A stretch of DNA of 64,000 nucleotides from Planktothrix serta PCC 8927 (lineage in GTDB: Bacteria; Cyanobacteriota; Cyanobacteriia; Cyanobacteriales; Microcoleaceae). This document shows, one piece after another, positions 1-9,606 of the stretch. Every line of letters starts with the position of its first letter. Position 1 is the stretch's first letter. The stretch covers positions 279,463 through 343,462 of the forward strand of contig NZ_LR734844.1 in NCBI RefSeq assembly GCF_900010725.2. Direction: 5' to 3'. The notes beneath the pieces are model-generated. The model was not told the DNA's origin, did no database searches, and saw nothing but the letters and a program-made list of their open reading frames with translations. The position numbers and the translations under genes are program-made.

Positions 1-316
1 CTTGCCAAGTGCAAGAGTTGGTGCGGTGAATGGAGTCGTGATGATTAAATTAATTAATAATGCTAACGTACCCATCCAATATCAACTAATTGGGGGAACT
101 CGTGAAGAATGGTTAGTCAAAAATTCCACGATTGAAGTGCAAGGTTCACCTCCGATTACCTTAACCTATCGGCGACAAGATGGAGGTTTATTACTGGTTA
201 GACCTAAGCAAGCTTCTCCTGGGGTTTTAGAAGTAGAATTTGAAGTCACCAACGATTTTAATATTGATACCAAATCCCTCAATATTACGGAATCGGGAAG
301 CGTATTTTTGAATTGA
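1..316 (+). CDS. 3' end of an unrecognised gene, cut by the window edge
   Basis: The frame is open from the window edge to a TGA at 314-316, giving about 104 residues. The TTG at 2 is only the first possible start visible, so the true start most likely lies outside the window. The protein looks like a beta-rich domain with short alternating hydrophobic strands (for example IQYQLIGG and GVLEVEFEVTNDF) and has no membrane segment or cysteines. I do not recognise the family. It ends 27 bases before the convergent gene at 343, so the two share a short 3' space without an obvious terminator. Confidence 0.6.
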   Translation, partial: LPSARVGAVNGVVMIKLINNANVPIQYQLIGGTREEWLVKNSTIEVQGSPPITLTYRRQDGGLLLVRPKQASPGVLEVEFEVTNDFNIDTKSLNITESGSVFLN

Positions 317-342
317 TTTCGATGAGGATCTGCCCCTCTAAT

Positions 343-1026
343 TTAAGGCTTTAAAATTTGTTGATCGAGATCCGGTTCTAATTGAGAACCTAGGATCTTT
401 TCATGCCAATAAATTTCCCGGATATCCGCAGGTAAATTTTCCTCCAAAGTACGATAAGCTCCTTTTAATAGCTCTTTAACTTCAATTGGAGAAACAGACT
501 CTCCCTCGGCTTGTAAATAGGCAGAAATCCGAGTTTCACTCCAATGAAAAGTTTGAGCCATGACCAGAATTAACCTTAATAAAGGTTCCATTCGATCTAA
601 TACTAATCCCACATAACACCACAGAGGAGGAGGTGCGGCGGATAAAGAATATTGAATGGATTCAACGGGGGGTAAATCCGCTTGATTAATACAGACTGCG
701 GTAACATTAATTAACCAATTTTGTAGCGTGGTTCCCCCGTCTGTATTGTCTTGTTCCCTTAAATTTAACGGTCGCATTTCATAAAAAATATGTCGCCAGG
801 TTTGAGAAAATAAATAATCCGCTTGTACAGGCGATCGCACTGAATGACGAATTAAAGTATAGACAATTAAACCATAGCGGCAGAAAATAGCAACAAAGTA
901 TTTACCCTGATCAGGATAATTCTGAAACAGAGTTAACAATTCCTGGTCTTTATGATGAAATAGGGATTTGACCAGTGGATGACTTGATTCAGGTAGGTGA
1001 AGCGTTTGCACGGTAACTGACAGCAA
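343..1026 (-). CDS. divergent ECF-like sigma-70 family protein
   Basis: A 227-residue protein. Residues about 30-90 resemble sigma region 2 of ECF factors (a run of hydrophobic helix positions followed by ADYLFSQTWRHIFYEM), and residues about 150-200 resemble a degraded region 4 helix-turn-helix (LVMAQTFHWSETRISAYL, then a second helix ending in AYRTLEENLP). This layout suggests a promoter-recognition factor of the kind found in many filamentous cyanobacteria, but the conserved ECF residues are weak, so it may be a regulator that no longer binds core polymerase. The start is a TTG with no clear ribosome binding site, and a GTG five codons later (1011) is an alternative. No anti-sigma gene is next to it; it is divergent from potB. 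Confidence 0.55.
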   Translation of the reverse strand: MLSVTVQTLHLPESSHPLVKSLFHHKDQELLTLFQNYPDQGKYFVAIFCRYGLIVYTLIRHSVRSPVQADYLFSQTWRHIFYEMRPLNLREQDNTDGGTTLQNWLINVTAVCINQADLPPVESIQYSLSAAPPPLWCYVGLVLDRMEPLLRLILVMAQTFHWSETRISAYLQAEGESVSPIEVKELLKGAYRTLEENLPADIREIYWHEKILGSQLEPDLDQQILKP

Positions 1027-1153
1027 ATTTTAGCTGGATAATGTTTTCCGGTTGCATGATAGCTTATCTGGGTTCTGAAATCAACTCTTGAAGCTTGATC
1101 TGTCCTCTGCTAAACTCCTAACCCCTTTAATCTAATATTCTTAATTTTAATTT

Positions 1154-2038
1154 ATGGCTTTCTTCCCGCAAAAATCGTCTAATTCCAGCCTTGAAACCCG
1201 AAAAACCAGAAACTTATTAATCTTATTACTTCCTCCTACAATTTGGTTACTGATTTTCTTTGTTATTCCTCTGGTTATTGTCTTAATTTATAGTTTTTTA
1301 GAACGGGGAACTTATGGAGGTGTAGCCTGGGAATTTACTCTCAGAAATTATCAACGGTTAGCGAATGATTTATACCTAAATATTTTTGGGCGATCGCTGG
1401 GACTTGCTGCTTTAACCACCTTAATTTGTTTAATAATTGGTTATCCCTTAGCCTTTTTTATTGCTACTTCTTCTCCCCGTTGGCGAAATTTGTTATTATT
1501 TTTAGTGATTATTCCCTTCTGGACAAACTTTCTGGTTAGAACCTATGCTTGGATGATTATTTTACGTTCTGAAGGCGTGATTAATACCTGGCTCCAAAGT
1601 TTAAATTTAATTCAAGAGCCCCTTAATTTACTGTTTACTCCCTTTGCGGTTATCGTGGGTTTAATTTATGGGTATTTACCCTTTATGATTCTTCCTCTCT
1701 ATGCAACAATTGAACGATTAAACTTTTCTTTAGTTGAAGCTGCTCATGATTTGGGTGCAAATGATATTAGAACATTTTTCAGAATTATTTTACCCTTAAC
1801 TACCCCCGGAATTATTGCCGGGTCTATTCTAGTTTTTATCCCGGCTTTAGGTGCATTTATTACCCCGGATATTCTCGGAGGGGCAAAAACAGTTATGGTC
1901 GGAAATTTAATTCAAAATCAATTTTTACAAGCCCGTAATTGGCCCTTTGGATCGGCGTTATCAATGGGATTAATGATATTAGTCTTAATTCCGGTTATCA
2001 TTTATTTTCGGAGTTCTAATACAGAAACCTCTATTTAA
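1154..2038 (+). CDS. potB: polyamine ABC transporter permease PotB
   Basis: A 294-residue inner membrane permease with about six hydrophobic segments and the BPD-transport signature loop EAAHDLGANDIRTFFRIILP at residues about 196-215, which docks on the ATPase. It matches the PotB/PotH family in length and in its N-terminal cytoplasmic start before the first helix (IWLLIFFVIPLVIVLIYSF). It would form one half of the channel for spermidine/putrescine uptake. It begins a same-strand set with potC 14 bases downstream, then potD and potA, so the four are very likely one operon. A substrate other than polyamines is possible because this family also carries related cations. Confidence 0.9.
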   Translation: MAFFPQKSSNSSLETRKTRNLLILLLPPTIWLLIFFVIPLVIVLIYSFLERGTYGGVAWEFTLRNYQRLANDLYLNIFGRSLGLAALTTLICLIIGYPLAFFIATSSPRWRNLLLFLVIIPFWTNFLVRTYAWMIILRSEGVINTWLQSLNLIQEPLNLLFTPFAVIVGLIYGYLPFMILPLYATIERLNFSLVEAAHDLGANDIRTFFRIILPLTTPGIIAGSILVFIPALGAFITPDILGGAKTVMVGNLIQNQFLQARNWPFGSALSMGLMILVLIPVIIYFRSSNTETSI

Positions 2039-2052
2039 TTTATATTAAAATT

Positions 2053-2925
2053 ATGAACACAAAAACCCTTGATAAATTGATTCATACCTGGGGAAAAACA
2101 GGATTAGGGATACAGGCTACCCTCGGCTTTACCTTTCTTTACTTACCGATTTTAATTTTAATTATTTATTCATTTAATGCCTCTCGGTTTAATGCTAATT
2201 GGACAGGATTTACATTAAAATGGTATCAAAAGTTATTCAGTGGCTTAACCGAAAGTACCGCAGATATTTCTACTCAAAACCTCTGGGGATCGCTACAAAA
2301 TAGTTTAATTATTGCCATTGCTTCAACTTTAATTGCCAGCCTTTTAGGAACAATGATGGCATTAGCTTTAGAACGTTTTCGGTTTCCTGGGTCTAAATTT
2401 TTAGAAGCGTTATTATTGTTACCCATTATTATTCCTGAAATCACATTAGGAGTTTCCCTGTTAGTGTTTTTTACGTTAGTTTTTAGAATTCTTGAAAATC
2501 TGACTGGAATTCGCTTGACTTTAGGCTTACCTTCGGTAATTATTAGTCATGCAACCTTTAGTATTGCCTTTATTACGGTTACAGTAAGAGCGCGTTTAGC
2601 TGACTTAGATCCAGCCTTGGAAGAAGCCGCTTTAGACTTAGGAGCAAATGAATGGAAAACCTTTTGGCGAATTACCTTTCCTTTGATTTTTCCTGCGATT
2701 TTAAGCGGTGCTTTGTTAGCCTTTACCCTATCGTTGGATGATTTTGTTGTCACCTTTTTTACTACCGGAGTCGGCGCAACAACTCTGCCTTTATTTGTTT
2801 ATGGAATGATCAAATTGTCCATCACTCCAGTCATTAATGCTATTTCAACTTTAATGTTACTGGCTTCTCTTTTATTCGTGATCTCATCTTTGAAATTGCA
2901 AGATAAAGCTACGGTCAAAAATTAA
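2053..2925 (+). CDS. potC: polyamine ABC transporter permease PotC
   Basis: A 290-residue inner membrane permease, the second half of the channel. The EAA loop is clear (EEAALDLGANEWKTFWRITFP, about residues 191-210), followed by the PotC-typical FTLSLDDFVVTFFTTG segment. About six transmembrane helices are visible. Its ATG is 14 bases after the potB stop, which fits translational coupling. The order B-C-D-A with all four parts present means the transporter should work. Confidence 0.9.
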   Translation: MNTKTLDKLIHTWGKTGLGIQATLGFTFLYLPILILIIYSFNASRFNANWTGFTLKWYQKLFSGLTESTADISTQNLWGSLQNSLIIAIASTLIASLLGTMMALALERFRFPGSKFLEALLLLPIIIPEITLGVSLLVFFTLVFRILENLTGIRLTLGLPSVIISHATFSIAFITVTVRARLADLDPALEEAALDLGANEWKTFWRITFPLIFPAILSGALLAFTLSLDDFVVTFFTTGVGATTLPLFVYGMIKLSITPVINAISTLMLLASLLFVISSLKLQDKATVKN

Positions 2926-3007
2926 AAAGACTTGTTTTTATATCCCATTCAGTTTAAAATTAAAATATCCCTTGTTTACCTTAAATTTTAATATTAATTT
3001 CTCCAAC

Positions 3008-4087
3008 ATGAAACGAATTTTAACCTTAATTCTGCTATTCTGTTTAGGTGTATTTTTACCCTTTGGTTGCACCGCTAATCAATCTAACGCACCCCAAACT
3101 ACCCCTACCGCTAATGTTCTCAATTTATATAACTGGTCAACCTATATTGACCCGGAAGTCTTAAAAGCCTTTGAGCAAAAATATCAAGTTAAAATCAATT
3201 ATGATACTTATGATAGTGCGGAAAGCCTTTATGCTAAATTAAAAGCCGGAAACCCTGGTTATGATGTCGCATTTCCTCCTGATTATATGGTTAAAATTAT
3301 GATCAATGAACAGATGTTAGAAGAATTGAATGGTGATAATATTCCTAATATCAAAAATATTGAACCTAATTTTTTTAATCCCCCCTATGACCCCGGAAAT
3401 AAATATAGTATTCCCTATCAATGGATTACCCTAGGAATTGGTTATAATATTAAAAAAACCGGAGAAGAAATTAATAGCTGGTCAGCCTTAGTAGATCCAA
3501 AATATCAAGGTAAAGTCAGTTTATTAGATGATATGCGCCATACAATGGGGGCTATTCTCATGTATTTAGGCTATAGTCCTAATACGAAAAATCCCGAAGA
3601 AATCCAAAAAGCACGAGATTTCCTAATTAAAAATAAAGATAATATTGCTGCATTTGCACCCGATACAGGTCAACAATTATTAAATCAAGGAGAAGTGACT
3701 TTAACAATGGAATATAGTGGGGATATTTTTCAAGTTATGGCAGAAAATCCTGATTTGCGTTATGTTATCCCCAAAGAGGGAAGTATTATTGGGATGGATA
3801 ATATGGTCATCCCCAAAGGCGCACCCAATAAAAAACTCGCGGAAACCTTTATTAACTTTGTTTTAGAACCCGAAAATAGTGCTAAAATTTCCAATTTTAT
3901 TGATTATGCTTCCCCTAATAAAGTAGCCATTGATCAGAAATTAATTGAAGCTGAAAACTTAAAAAATCCGGGGATTTATCCCCCTGCTGAAATTTTTAAT
4001 AAACTCCAATATCTGCAAGATGTAGGAGAAGCTACTAAATTCTATGATGAAGCTTGGACAGAAGTTAAAGTCGGTGTGGGAAAATAA
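3008..4087 (+). CDS. potD: polyamine-binding lipoprotein PotD
   Basis: The extracytoplasmic substrate-binding subunit of the transporter. The chosen ATG at 3008 gives a classic lipoprotein signal (MKRILTLILLFCLGVFLPFGC), with the lipid-bearing cysteine at residue 21. The longer frame from a TTG at 2972 would put 12 extra residues before the signal and is unlikely. The mature part has PotD features: NLYNWSTYIDPEVLKAFEQ near the start, VNYDTYDSAESLYAKLKAG-like segments, and the acidic/aromatic pocket motif TMEYSGD. It follows potC by about 80 bases. Length of 359 residues is normal for the family. Confidence 0.9.
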   Translation: MKRILTLILLFCLGVFLPFGCTANQSNAPQTTPTANVLNLYNWSTYIDPEVLKAFEQKYQVKINYDTYDSAESLYAKLKAGNPGYDVAFPPDYMVKIMINEQMLEELNGDNIPNIKNIEPNFFNPPYDPGNKYSIPYQWITLGIGYNIKKTGEEINSWSALVDPKYQGKVSLLDDMRHTMGAILMYLGYSPNTKNPEEIQKARDFLIKNKDNIAAFAPDTGQQLLNQGEVTLTMEYSGDIFQVMAENPDLRYVIPKEGSIIGMDNMVIPKGAPNKKLAETFINFVLEPENSAKISNFIDYASPNKVAIDQKLIEAENLKNPGIYPPAEIFNKLQYLQDVGEATKFYDEAWTEVKVGVGK

Positions 4088-4109
4088 AAAATGGTTAATT
4101 ATTGACTCT

Positions 4110-4142
4110 TTTGGTGCGTGCGAGAAGCTCTTACGCACCCTA
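4110..4142. repeat. GTGCGTGCG...CGCACCCTAC palindromic repeat between potD and potA
   Basis: An imperfect inverted repeat (GGTGCGTGCG, loop, TTACGCACCC). Related copies lie at 44584-44615, 44710-44743 and 48441-48475. It lies in the potD-potA gap and supplies a spurious GTG start at 4118 for potA. It could form a hairpin that weakens readthrough to potA. Confidence 0.8.
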
Positions 4143-4171
4143 CAACTGCTCCCCTTCTCTCCTTTTTTCCT

Positions 4172-5287
4172 ATGAATTCTGCTGTTGAATTATTGAATGT
4201 TTCTAAATTATTTAAAGGATTAAATAGTAAAGAATTTCTAGCTGTTAACCAATTGAATTTAGAAATCAAAACCGGAGAATTTTTCTCCTTATTAGGGCCA
4301 TCAGGTTGTGGAAAAACAACAACATTAAGAATGATTGCTGGATTTGAACTTCCCACTTCTGGGGAAATTTTAATTCATCAACAACCGATGAAAAATCGTC
4401 CCCCTTTTTATCGTCCAGTCAATACCGTTTTTCAAAATTATGCCTTATTTCCCCATTTAACTGTTGCGGAAAATGTTGCTTTTGGACTGGAAATGGAAAA
4501 TGTGTCTCGTCCCCAAATTAAGAGCCGAGTTACAGACGCATTATCTTTAGTTAAATTAACCGATTTTCAAACTCGTTATCCCCGTCAACTTTCCGGTGGA
4601 CAGCAACAACGGGTGGCGTTAGCGAGAGCATTAGTTAAACAGCCAAAGGTGTTATTATTTGATGAACCCTTGGGTGCTTTAGATTTAAAACTGCGAAAAG
4701 AAATGCAGTTAGAACTTAAAAAAATGCAGAAACAATTAGGCATTACTTTTATTTATGTAACCCATGATCAAGAAGAAGCGTTAACCATGTCTGATCGAAT
4801 TGGGGTCATGAATCATGGAGAATTATTACAAGTAGGAACCCCCCTAGAAATTTATGAATATCCTCAGACTAAATTTGTTGCAGATTTCATTGGAGAAACT
4901 AACTTTTTGACGGGACGAGTTACCCAAATCCAAGGACAACAAATCACGGTTTTAGTAGATGAACAACTTTCTATTCATCTAACAACTTCTCAACCTGTTA
5001 TAGAAGGACAAATAATCAATTTAATCATCCGTCCAGAAAAAGCCACTCTCTATGCTAATACTGATCAAAATAGGGGAGATTATCAAAATGTAGAAGCTTG
5101 GAAAGGAATCATTGAAGAATCAATTTATCTGGGAACAGATACCCGTTATGCTGTGCGTTTAACTGATCAAACTTTAATCATGATTCGCTGGCAAAATTGG
5201 CATCGAGATGATCTACAACGTTTTACCCTTGGTGATCAGGTTAAAGTAGTTGTCCCACCCAATAGTATTAATATTATTAGTAATTAA
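4172..5287 (+). CDS. potA: polyamine ABC transporter ATPase PotA
   Basis: The ATP-hydrolysing subunit. Starting at ATG 4172 gives 371 residues, beginning [14 protein letters not shown]. Walker A is GPSGCGKTT, the Q-loop is in [12 protein letters not shown], the ABC signature is [15 protein letters not shown], Walker B is [12 protein letters not shown], and the switch histidine is in YVTHDQEEA. The C-terminal part after about residue 240 is the TOBE-type regulatory domain usual for PotA/MalK proteins. The longer frame from GTG 4118 adds 18 residues encoded by the intergenic repeat and is probably wrong. It completes the potBCDA operon. Confidence 0.92.
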   Translation: MNSAVELLNVSKLFKGLNSKEFLAVNQLNLEIKTGEFFSLLGPSGCGKTTTLRMIAGFELPTSGEILIHQQPMKNRPPFYRPVNTVFQNYALFPHLTVAENVAFGLEMENVSRPQIKSRVTDALSLVKLTDFQTRYPRQLSGGQQQRVALARALVKQPKVLLFDEPLGALDLKLRKEMQLELKKMQKQLGITFIYVTHDQEEALTMSDRIGVMNHGELLQVGTPLEIYEYPQTKFVADFIGETNFLTGRVTQIQGQQITVLVDEQLSIHLTTSQPVIEGQIINLIIRPEKATLYANTDQNRGDYQNVEAWKGIIEESIYLGTDTRYAVRLTDQTLIMIRWQNWHRDDLQRFTLGDQVKVVVPPNSINIISN

Positions 5288-5304
5288 AATAATAAATATT
5301 ATGA

Positions 5305-5362
5305 TAAAAAAACGCCCATAACTAACACGATGGGCGCTCAATCCGGGTGCAATGCTATCAAT
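5305..5362 (-). ncRNA. candidate small RNA, leftward
   Basis: A strong intrinsic terminator (stem CGCCCAT/ATGGGCG at 5313-5319 and 5330-5336) is followed on the minus strand by a run of seven T. A perfect TATAAT stands about 31 bases upstream of the stem on the same strand (5367-5372). No gene is encoded leftward between 5337 and the rightward gene at 5462, so the pair would give an RNA of about 55 nucleotides that ends behind potA. No good -35 box was found. Alternatively the hairpin only stops antisense transcription into potA. Confidence 0.4.
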
Positions 5363-5461
5363 TCACATTATAATATTCTACAGCTATCAGAGGCAGATAA
5401 AATGATAACCTTTAACAAAAATTTACAATAATCTTTTCTAAAATCTTCAATTTTTACCCCC

Positions 5462-5890
5462 ATGACTCCAACCTTAATCGGACGCTGGCAAACTCGTCTT
5501 TTTCTCTTTGCAACCGTTGGTGTTTTAGTAACCTTAGCCTTTGTTGGGTTACAAACGGGTGATCAACCCCGATCAATTTACTTTTGGATTTTAGGATATA
5601 TTACCTGTTTTGGCTTTTTCTGGGATATTTTCTATATCAAAATTCAAAAATTTCGCTGGGATCGAGATTGGCCTGGTGCTTTTCAATTATTAGCAGGAAT
5701 TTGGGAAGCTTTGTTTTTACTAACCTTGATCAAAATCATCGGTTTACCCGGTATTTCTCCAACAGAATTTAATCTGGGATTATTTATTTTCCATTATAGT
5801 TGTGTTTGGATTGCTATTTTTATTACCTCTCAAAGTCTGATCAGAATTTTATGTCCTTACTGGCGTTTTCGAGGAGGACAATGGTTTTAA
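5462..5890 (+). CDS. conserved cyanobacterial membrane protein, unknown function
   Basis: A 142-residue protein with four likely transmembrane helices: residues about 12-30, 39-58, 78-96 and 106-126. Short charged loops separate them, including YIKIQKFRWDRDWPG with aromatic and basic residues between helices 2 and 3. There is no cleavable signal peptide or catalytic motif that I recognise. The start ATG follows a short pyrimidine-rich leader with no obvious Shine-Dalgarno sequence. It converges with the antiporter gene at 5915, leaving a 24-base gap. I assign no function. Confidence 0.75.
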   Translation: MTPTLIGRWQTRLFLFATVGVLVTLAFVGLQTGDQPRSIYFWILGYITCFGFFWDIFYIKIQKFRWDRDWPGAFQLLAGIWEALFLLTLIKIIGLPGISPTEFNLGLFIFHYSCVWIAIFITSQSLIRILCPYWRFRGGQWF

Positions 5891-5914
5891 TTCAACTTTA
5901 AACCGTTAATTCCC

Positions 5915-8242
5915 TTAATTTTTAAGAGTTAAATCTTCATCTATTTCTTTCTCTTTTTCTTTTTCTTTTAGAGCTTTGAGGGAAGGAAGATTAATCGGAA
6001 TCATTTCTCGTCTGGCTTGGTTTAAATCATGAAAACTCCCACAAAGTAATAAGCGATCGCCTGCTTCTAAATCCAAATTTCGACTCGGCCAGCGATGAAA
6101 TTTATCGTCTCGACGTAAGGCTTGAACTTGTACCCTAAACCGACTCGCTAAATCTAATTTCGATAACGGTTTACCGATCACCGGGCTATTTTCAGGAATA
6201 TTTAACCACTGACAAGAAATACTTTCCGCCGGAATTGTAACCTCTCCTTTCGCCAATTGATCTAACGTTGTTAAGGCGGCTGTTTCCCCCACAACTAATA
6301 ATTTATCATCTTTTTCTAAACGCGCTTGACCATCAGGATAATCAATTTCTTCCCCCGTAGAACGTCGAATTGCCATCACACTAATTCCCGTCATCGGACG
6401 AATATTACTTTCTTCCAAAGTCATTCCCGTTAAGGGAGAACTCGGAGGTAACGCATACCATTTACTATTCATTTCTTGAGTTGCTTGCTGTAAATCTCGC
6501 GCCACTTCTTGAGGGGATTTTTTAGGGCGAAAATCTGAATACTGACTTTGACGAATTTTTTGCATTTCCTGTTGAATTTTATCTCCAGTTAAACCCATTC
6601 TTGTTAATAAATGAGTTGATAATTCTAAACTCGCTTCAAATTCAGGTTGTACCACTTCTTTTGCACCCAATTGATACAGAAGTTCAATATCCTTATCCCG
6701 ATCCGCGATCACAATTACATCTAAATTAGGCGAAAATTCTAACGATCGCTTTAAGCATAATCGGGTACTCATTGGGTCAGGAATAGCGATCGCCATTGAG
6801 ATAGCCCGATCCACCCCTGCGGTTTCTAAAACGTGCAAACTTGCCGCATTTCCATATAAATAAGGAATGTTATTATTTCTTAATTCTTGTACAGCTTGTT
6901 CCGATTGATCAATCACGACAACGGAATAATTATGACTTTGTAAAAGTCGAACTAAATTGCGCCCAACTCGTCCATACCCACAAACAATAATATGATTTTG
7001 TTGGGGAAAATTTTCAGCAATATCCGTAATTTTTCGACTGTTTTCTAAAAGATTAGATAAGTCCCATTTTTCCTCCATCCAATCTAACAATTTAGGAGCA
7101 AATTGTAAAATAAACGGGGTAATAATTAAGGTGAGGGCTGTTGTTCCCACAATTAATAAATAAATCCGTCGGGAAACTAACCCTAAACTTTGTCCAGCAC
7201 TGGCTAAAACAAACGAAAATTCTCCAATTTGAGCTAATCCTAATCCGGTGATAATAGACGTTCTCCAAGAATAGCCAAATAATTTAACAATCGGAATAAT
7301 AATTAAGGTTTTTCCGGCGACAATTAGCAACATTAATCCGATAATCAGTTCTAAATGTTGCCAAAGAAATACCGGATCAATTAGCATTCCCACCGCGACA
7401 AAAAATAAAGCGGCAAAAATATCACGAATAGGTTCAACATAAGTTAAGGTTTGATCGGCATATTCTACCTCAGAAATCATTAACCCGGCAACAAAAGCCC
7501 CCATTTCAATCGAAAATCCTAAATGTTCTGTTAACAGCGCAATTCCTAAACATAACGCCACAACCCCTAATAAAAATAGTTCTCGACTTTCGGTTTTAGC
7601 TAAAAATCGTAATAACCGAGGAATCACCCAAATCCCCGCAATAATTGCCCCTAATGCAAATAATCCAATTAATAAAAGCGATCGCCCCACCGCTTCAAAA
7701 ATCACGCCTCCTTGGGGTTGATTTAAAGCAGGTAACACTGCTAACATTAACCCTAATGCTAAATCCTGTACGACTAAAATCCCTAGCATTACCTGTCCTT
7801 GAGGGGTCGCCATTTCATTGCGTTCCATCAAACATTTCAGGACAACGGCCGTTGAAGATAGGGATAAAATTGCCCCTAAAAAGATGCCTTGAATCGGAGA
7901 AGTATCCCAACCTAAAATTCCTGTTGCGAGGGCGGTAATTAATACCGTAAAGACAATTTGTAACCCTCCTCCTCCTAAACTAATTGCCTGGACTTTTTTC
8001 AACTCCGCCAAGGAAAATTCTACCCCCAAGGCAAATAGAAGAAAGGCTACTCCAAATTGAGCCAGGGTTTCCACTTGAACTAATTCTTTGATCAAGCCTA
8101 ATCCACTGGGGCCAACAATCATTCCCCCAATCAAATAACCCAGAATCGCGGGTTGTCGGATTAACGATGCTAAAAGTCCTCCGACGGTTGCAGCGACAAG
8201 GACAAGGACTAAATCTACAATTAAGCGAAAGTCTTCTGGCAC
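5915..8242 (-). CDS. CPA2 monovalent cation:proton antiporter with TrkA domains (KefB-like)
   Basis: A 775-residue protein. Residues about 1-385 form a Na+/H+ exchanger domain of roughly twelve helices, with the inner repeats GGLLASLIRQPAILGYLIGG and GAFVAGLMIS typical of CPA2. Residues about 413-530 are a TrkA-N (RCK) nucleotide-binding domain with the Rossmann motif VCGYGRVGRNLV and VVIDQ. Two TrkA-C ligand domains follow (about 590-670 and 680-755). The family exchanges K+ or Na+ for H+ across the plasma or thylakoid membrane, gated by nucleotides. The tail is rich in KEKEKEKEIDED. It is a single gene; the ATG at 8242 is well placed and divergent from the peptidase at 8373. Confidence 0.9.
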   Translation of the reverse strand: MPEDFRLIVDLVLVLVAATVGGLLASLIRQPAILGYLIGGMIVGPSGLGLIKELVQVETLAQFGVAFLLFALGVEFSLAELKKVQAISLGGGGLQIVFTVLITALATGILGWDTSPIQGIFLGAILSLSSTAVVLKCLMERNEMATPQGQVMLGILVVQDLALGLMLAVLPALNQPQGGVIFEAVGRSLLLIGLFALGAIIAGIWVIPRLLRFLAKTESRELFLLGVVALCLGIALLTEHLGFSIEMGAFVAGLMISEVEYADQTLTYVEPIRDIFAALFFVAVGMLIDPVFLWQHLELIIGLMLLIVAGKTLIIIPIVKLFGYSWRTSIITGLGLAQIGEFSFVLASAGQSLGLVSRRIYLLIVGTTALTLIITPFILQFAPKLLDWMEEKWDLSNLLENSRKITDIAENFPQQNHIIVCGYGRVGRNLVRLLQSHNYSVVVIDQSEQAVQELRNNNIPYLYGNAASLHVLETAGVDRAISMAIAIPDPMSTRLCLKRSLEFSPNLDVIVIADRDKDIELLYQLGAKEVVQPEFEASLELSTHLLTRMGLTGDKIQQEMQKIRQSQYSDFRPKKSPQEVARDLQQATQEMNSKWYALPPSSPLTGMTLEESNIRPMTGISVMAIRRSTGEEIDYPDGQARLEKDDKLLVVGETAALTTLDQLAKGEVTIPAESISCQWLNIPENSPVIGKPLSKLDLASRFRVQVQALRRDDKFHRWPSRNLDLEAGDRLLLCGSFHDLNQARREMIPINLPSLKALKEKEKEKEIDEDLTLKN

Positions 8243-8372
8243 GGTTTATCTTAAAACGAAATGATTAAATGTAACATTCTGTTACTTATTCTCAGCATAC
8301 TAAAATTGTGAAGAATTCGGCATTAGCCTTAAAATTTTAGGGGGAAAACCGATCAACCTTGGAGAGAGCAAG

Positions 8373-9242
8373 ATGAGACTGAAAGTGCCTAGGTGGCTCA
8401 AGTCGTTAATGTTAAGCCTGATCACGGTTGCAATCGTTCTGGCCCTTCCAGGATTCGCTGCCCAGGTACGAGTTAATCCCTCCTCTCCTGAGTTGGGGGA
8501 TACTCTCTCTGTGGTGTTGGAGTCCGCCAGTTCACCGAACCCACCCACCGTTAATTGGCAGGGTAAAACCTACCCGATGTTTGCTATTGGCCCTAACCGA
8601 ATGCGGGCTTTATTACCGACTACCCCTTTAGATCAGCCGGGAACAAAGTCCCTGCAAGTTAATGATGGGTCACAGGTACAGAATTTAACGGTACAATTGC
8701 GCGATCGCTCCTTTCCTACCCAGTCAATTTGGCTCCCTCCCGATAAAGAAGACCTCCAGGGCACCGATCACGAATTTGATCGCGTCGATGCGTTTAAAGC
8801 CCTCGTTACCCCGGAAAAATATTGGAAAGGTGCATTTTTACGTCCCAATTCCGGTGAAATCACCACGATTTATGGCGTGCGTCGTTACTACAACGGGGAT
8901 TTTGCCGAGGACTATTATCATCGTGGGGTAGATTATGCTGGGGGTATGGGATCGCCTGTGGTTGCACCAGCGGCTGGACGAGTGGCCCTGGTAGGGCGAG
9001 AATCCCAGGGATTTGAAATTCATGGCAATGTTATTGGTCTGGATCACGGTCAAGGGGTGGCGAGTATTTTGATGCACCTCAGCCGGATTGATGTTAAGGA
9101 GGGGGATTTTGTGCAAGCGGGTCAAGTCATTGGTGCGGTAGGATCATCTGGGGCTTCAACAGGCCCCCATCTCCATTGGGGACTTTATGTGCAGGGTCAA
9201 GCGGTTGATCCGGTTCCCTGGCGATATGCAGCGATGGATTGA
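8373..9242 (+). CDS. secreted M23 family metallopeptidase
   Basis: A 289-residue protein with an N-terminal signal peptide (basic MRLKVPRWLK, then a hydrophobic run ending near LPGFAAQ). A beta-rich region at about residues 30-115 precedes an LytM/M23 zinc peptidase domain at about 150-280. Zinc and catalytic signatures are visible as YHRGVDYA (HxxxD) and GPHLHW. M23 enzymes cut peptide cross-links in peptidoglycan, or activate amidases when degenerate; here the ligands look intact. A GGAGAG ribosome binding site lies a few bases before ATG. It stands alone on the plus strand, divergent from the antiporter. Confidence 0.9.
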   Translation: MRLKVPRWLKSLMLSLITVAIVLALPGFAAQVRVNPSSPELGDTLSVVLESASSPNPPTVNWQGKTYPMFAIGPNRMRALLPTTPLDQPGTKSLQVNDGSQVQNLTVQLRDRSFPTQSIWLPPDKEDLQGTDHEFDRVDAFKALVTPEKYWKGAFLRPNSGEITTIYGVRRYYNGDFAEDYYHRGVDYAGGMGSPVVAPAAGRVALVGRESQGFEIHGNVIGLDHGQGVASILMHLSRIDVKEGDFVQAGQVIGAVGSSGASTGPHLHWGLYVQGQAVDPVPWRYAAMD

Positions 9243-9606
9243 AGTCAGATTTTTTGGGATCACTCAGGTTAAATGGGCATCAACTTGGCAATGGTATCCT
9301 AGAAGAAGTAGCCATAGGGTGAATGTCAACAACCCACCACTGACCTGAGTTATTCTTCAATGGGGGTCTTCAAGGGGGAAGAAAGATGATATTCTTAGCC
9401 AATGTTGAAAAAACAGAAAGCTAATTATGGCTCAGTTCAGCCTAATTCCCTGAGTATCCTAATTCCTATTTGACAATTCAGGTAACTCTCGTTTCCCCTC
9501 TTTCTGTCTCGATTGCAGCAGCGAAGAAATCAAAAAGCCTTTTTTAGGGAATATTTAGGCAAGATTCAGTTAAAAAAATAACAATGATGCCAAGTGTAAA
9601 AGCATT
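9243..9606. other. 364-base spacer with no gene
   Basis: I see no protein or RNA gene here. It holds the leader of the ComFB gene and only very short ORFs, such as a 12-codon one at about 9386 preceded by a purine-rich stretch, which I do not regard as a gene. No strong terminator follows the peptidase. Confidence 0.5.
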
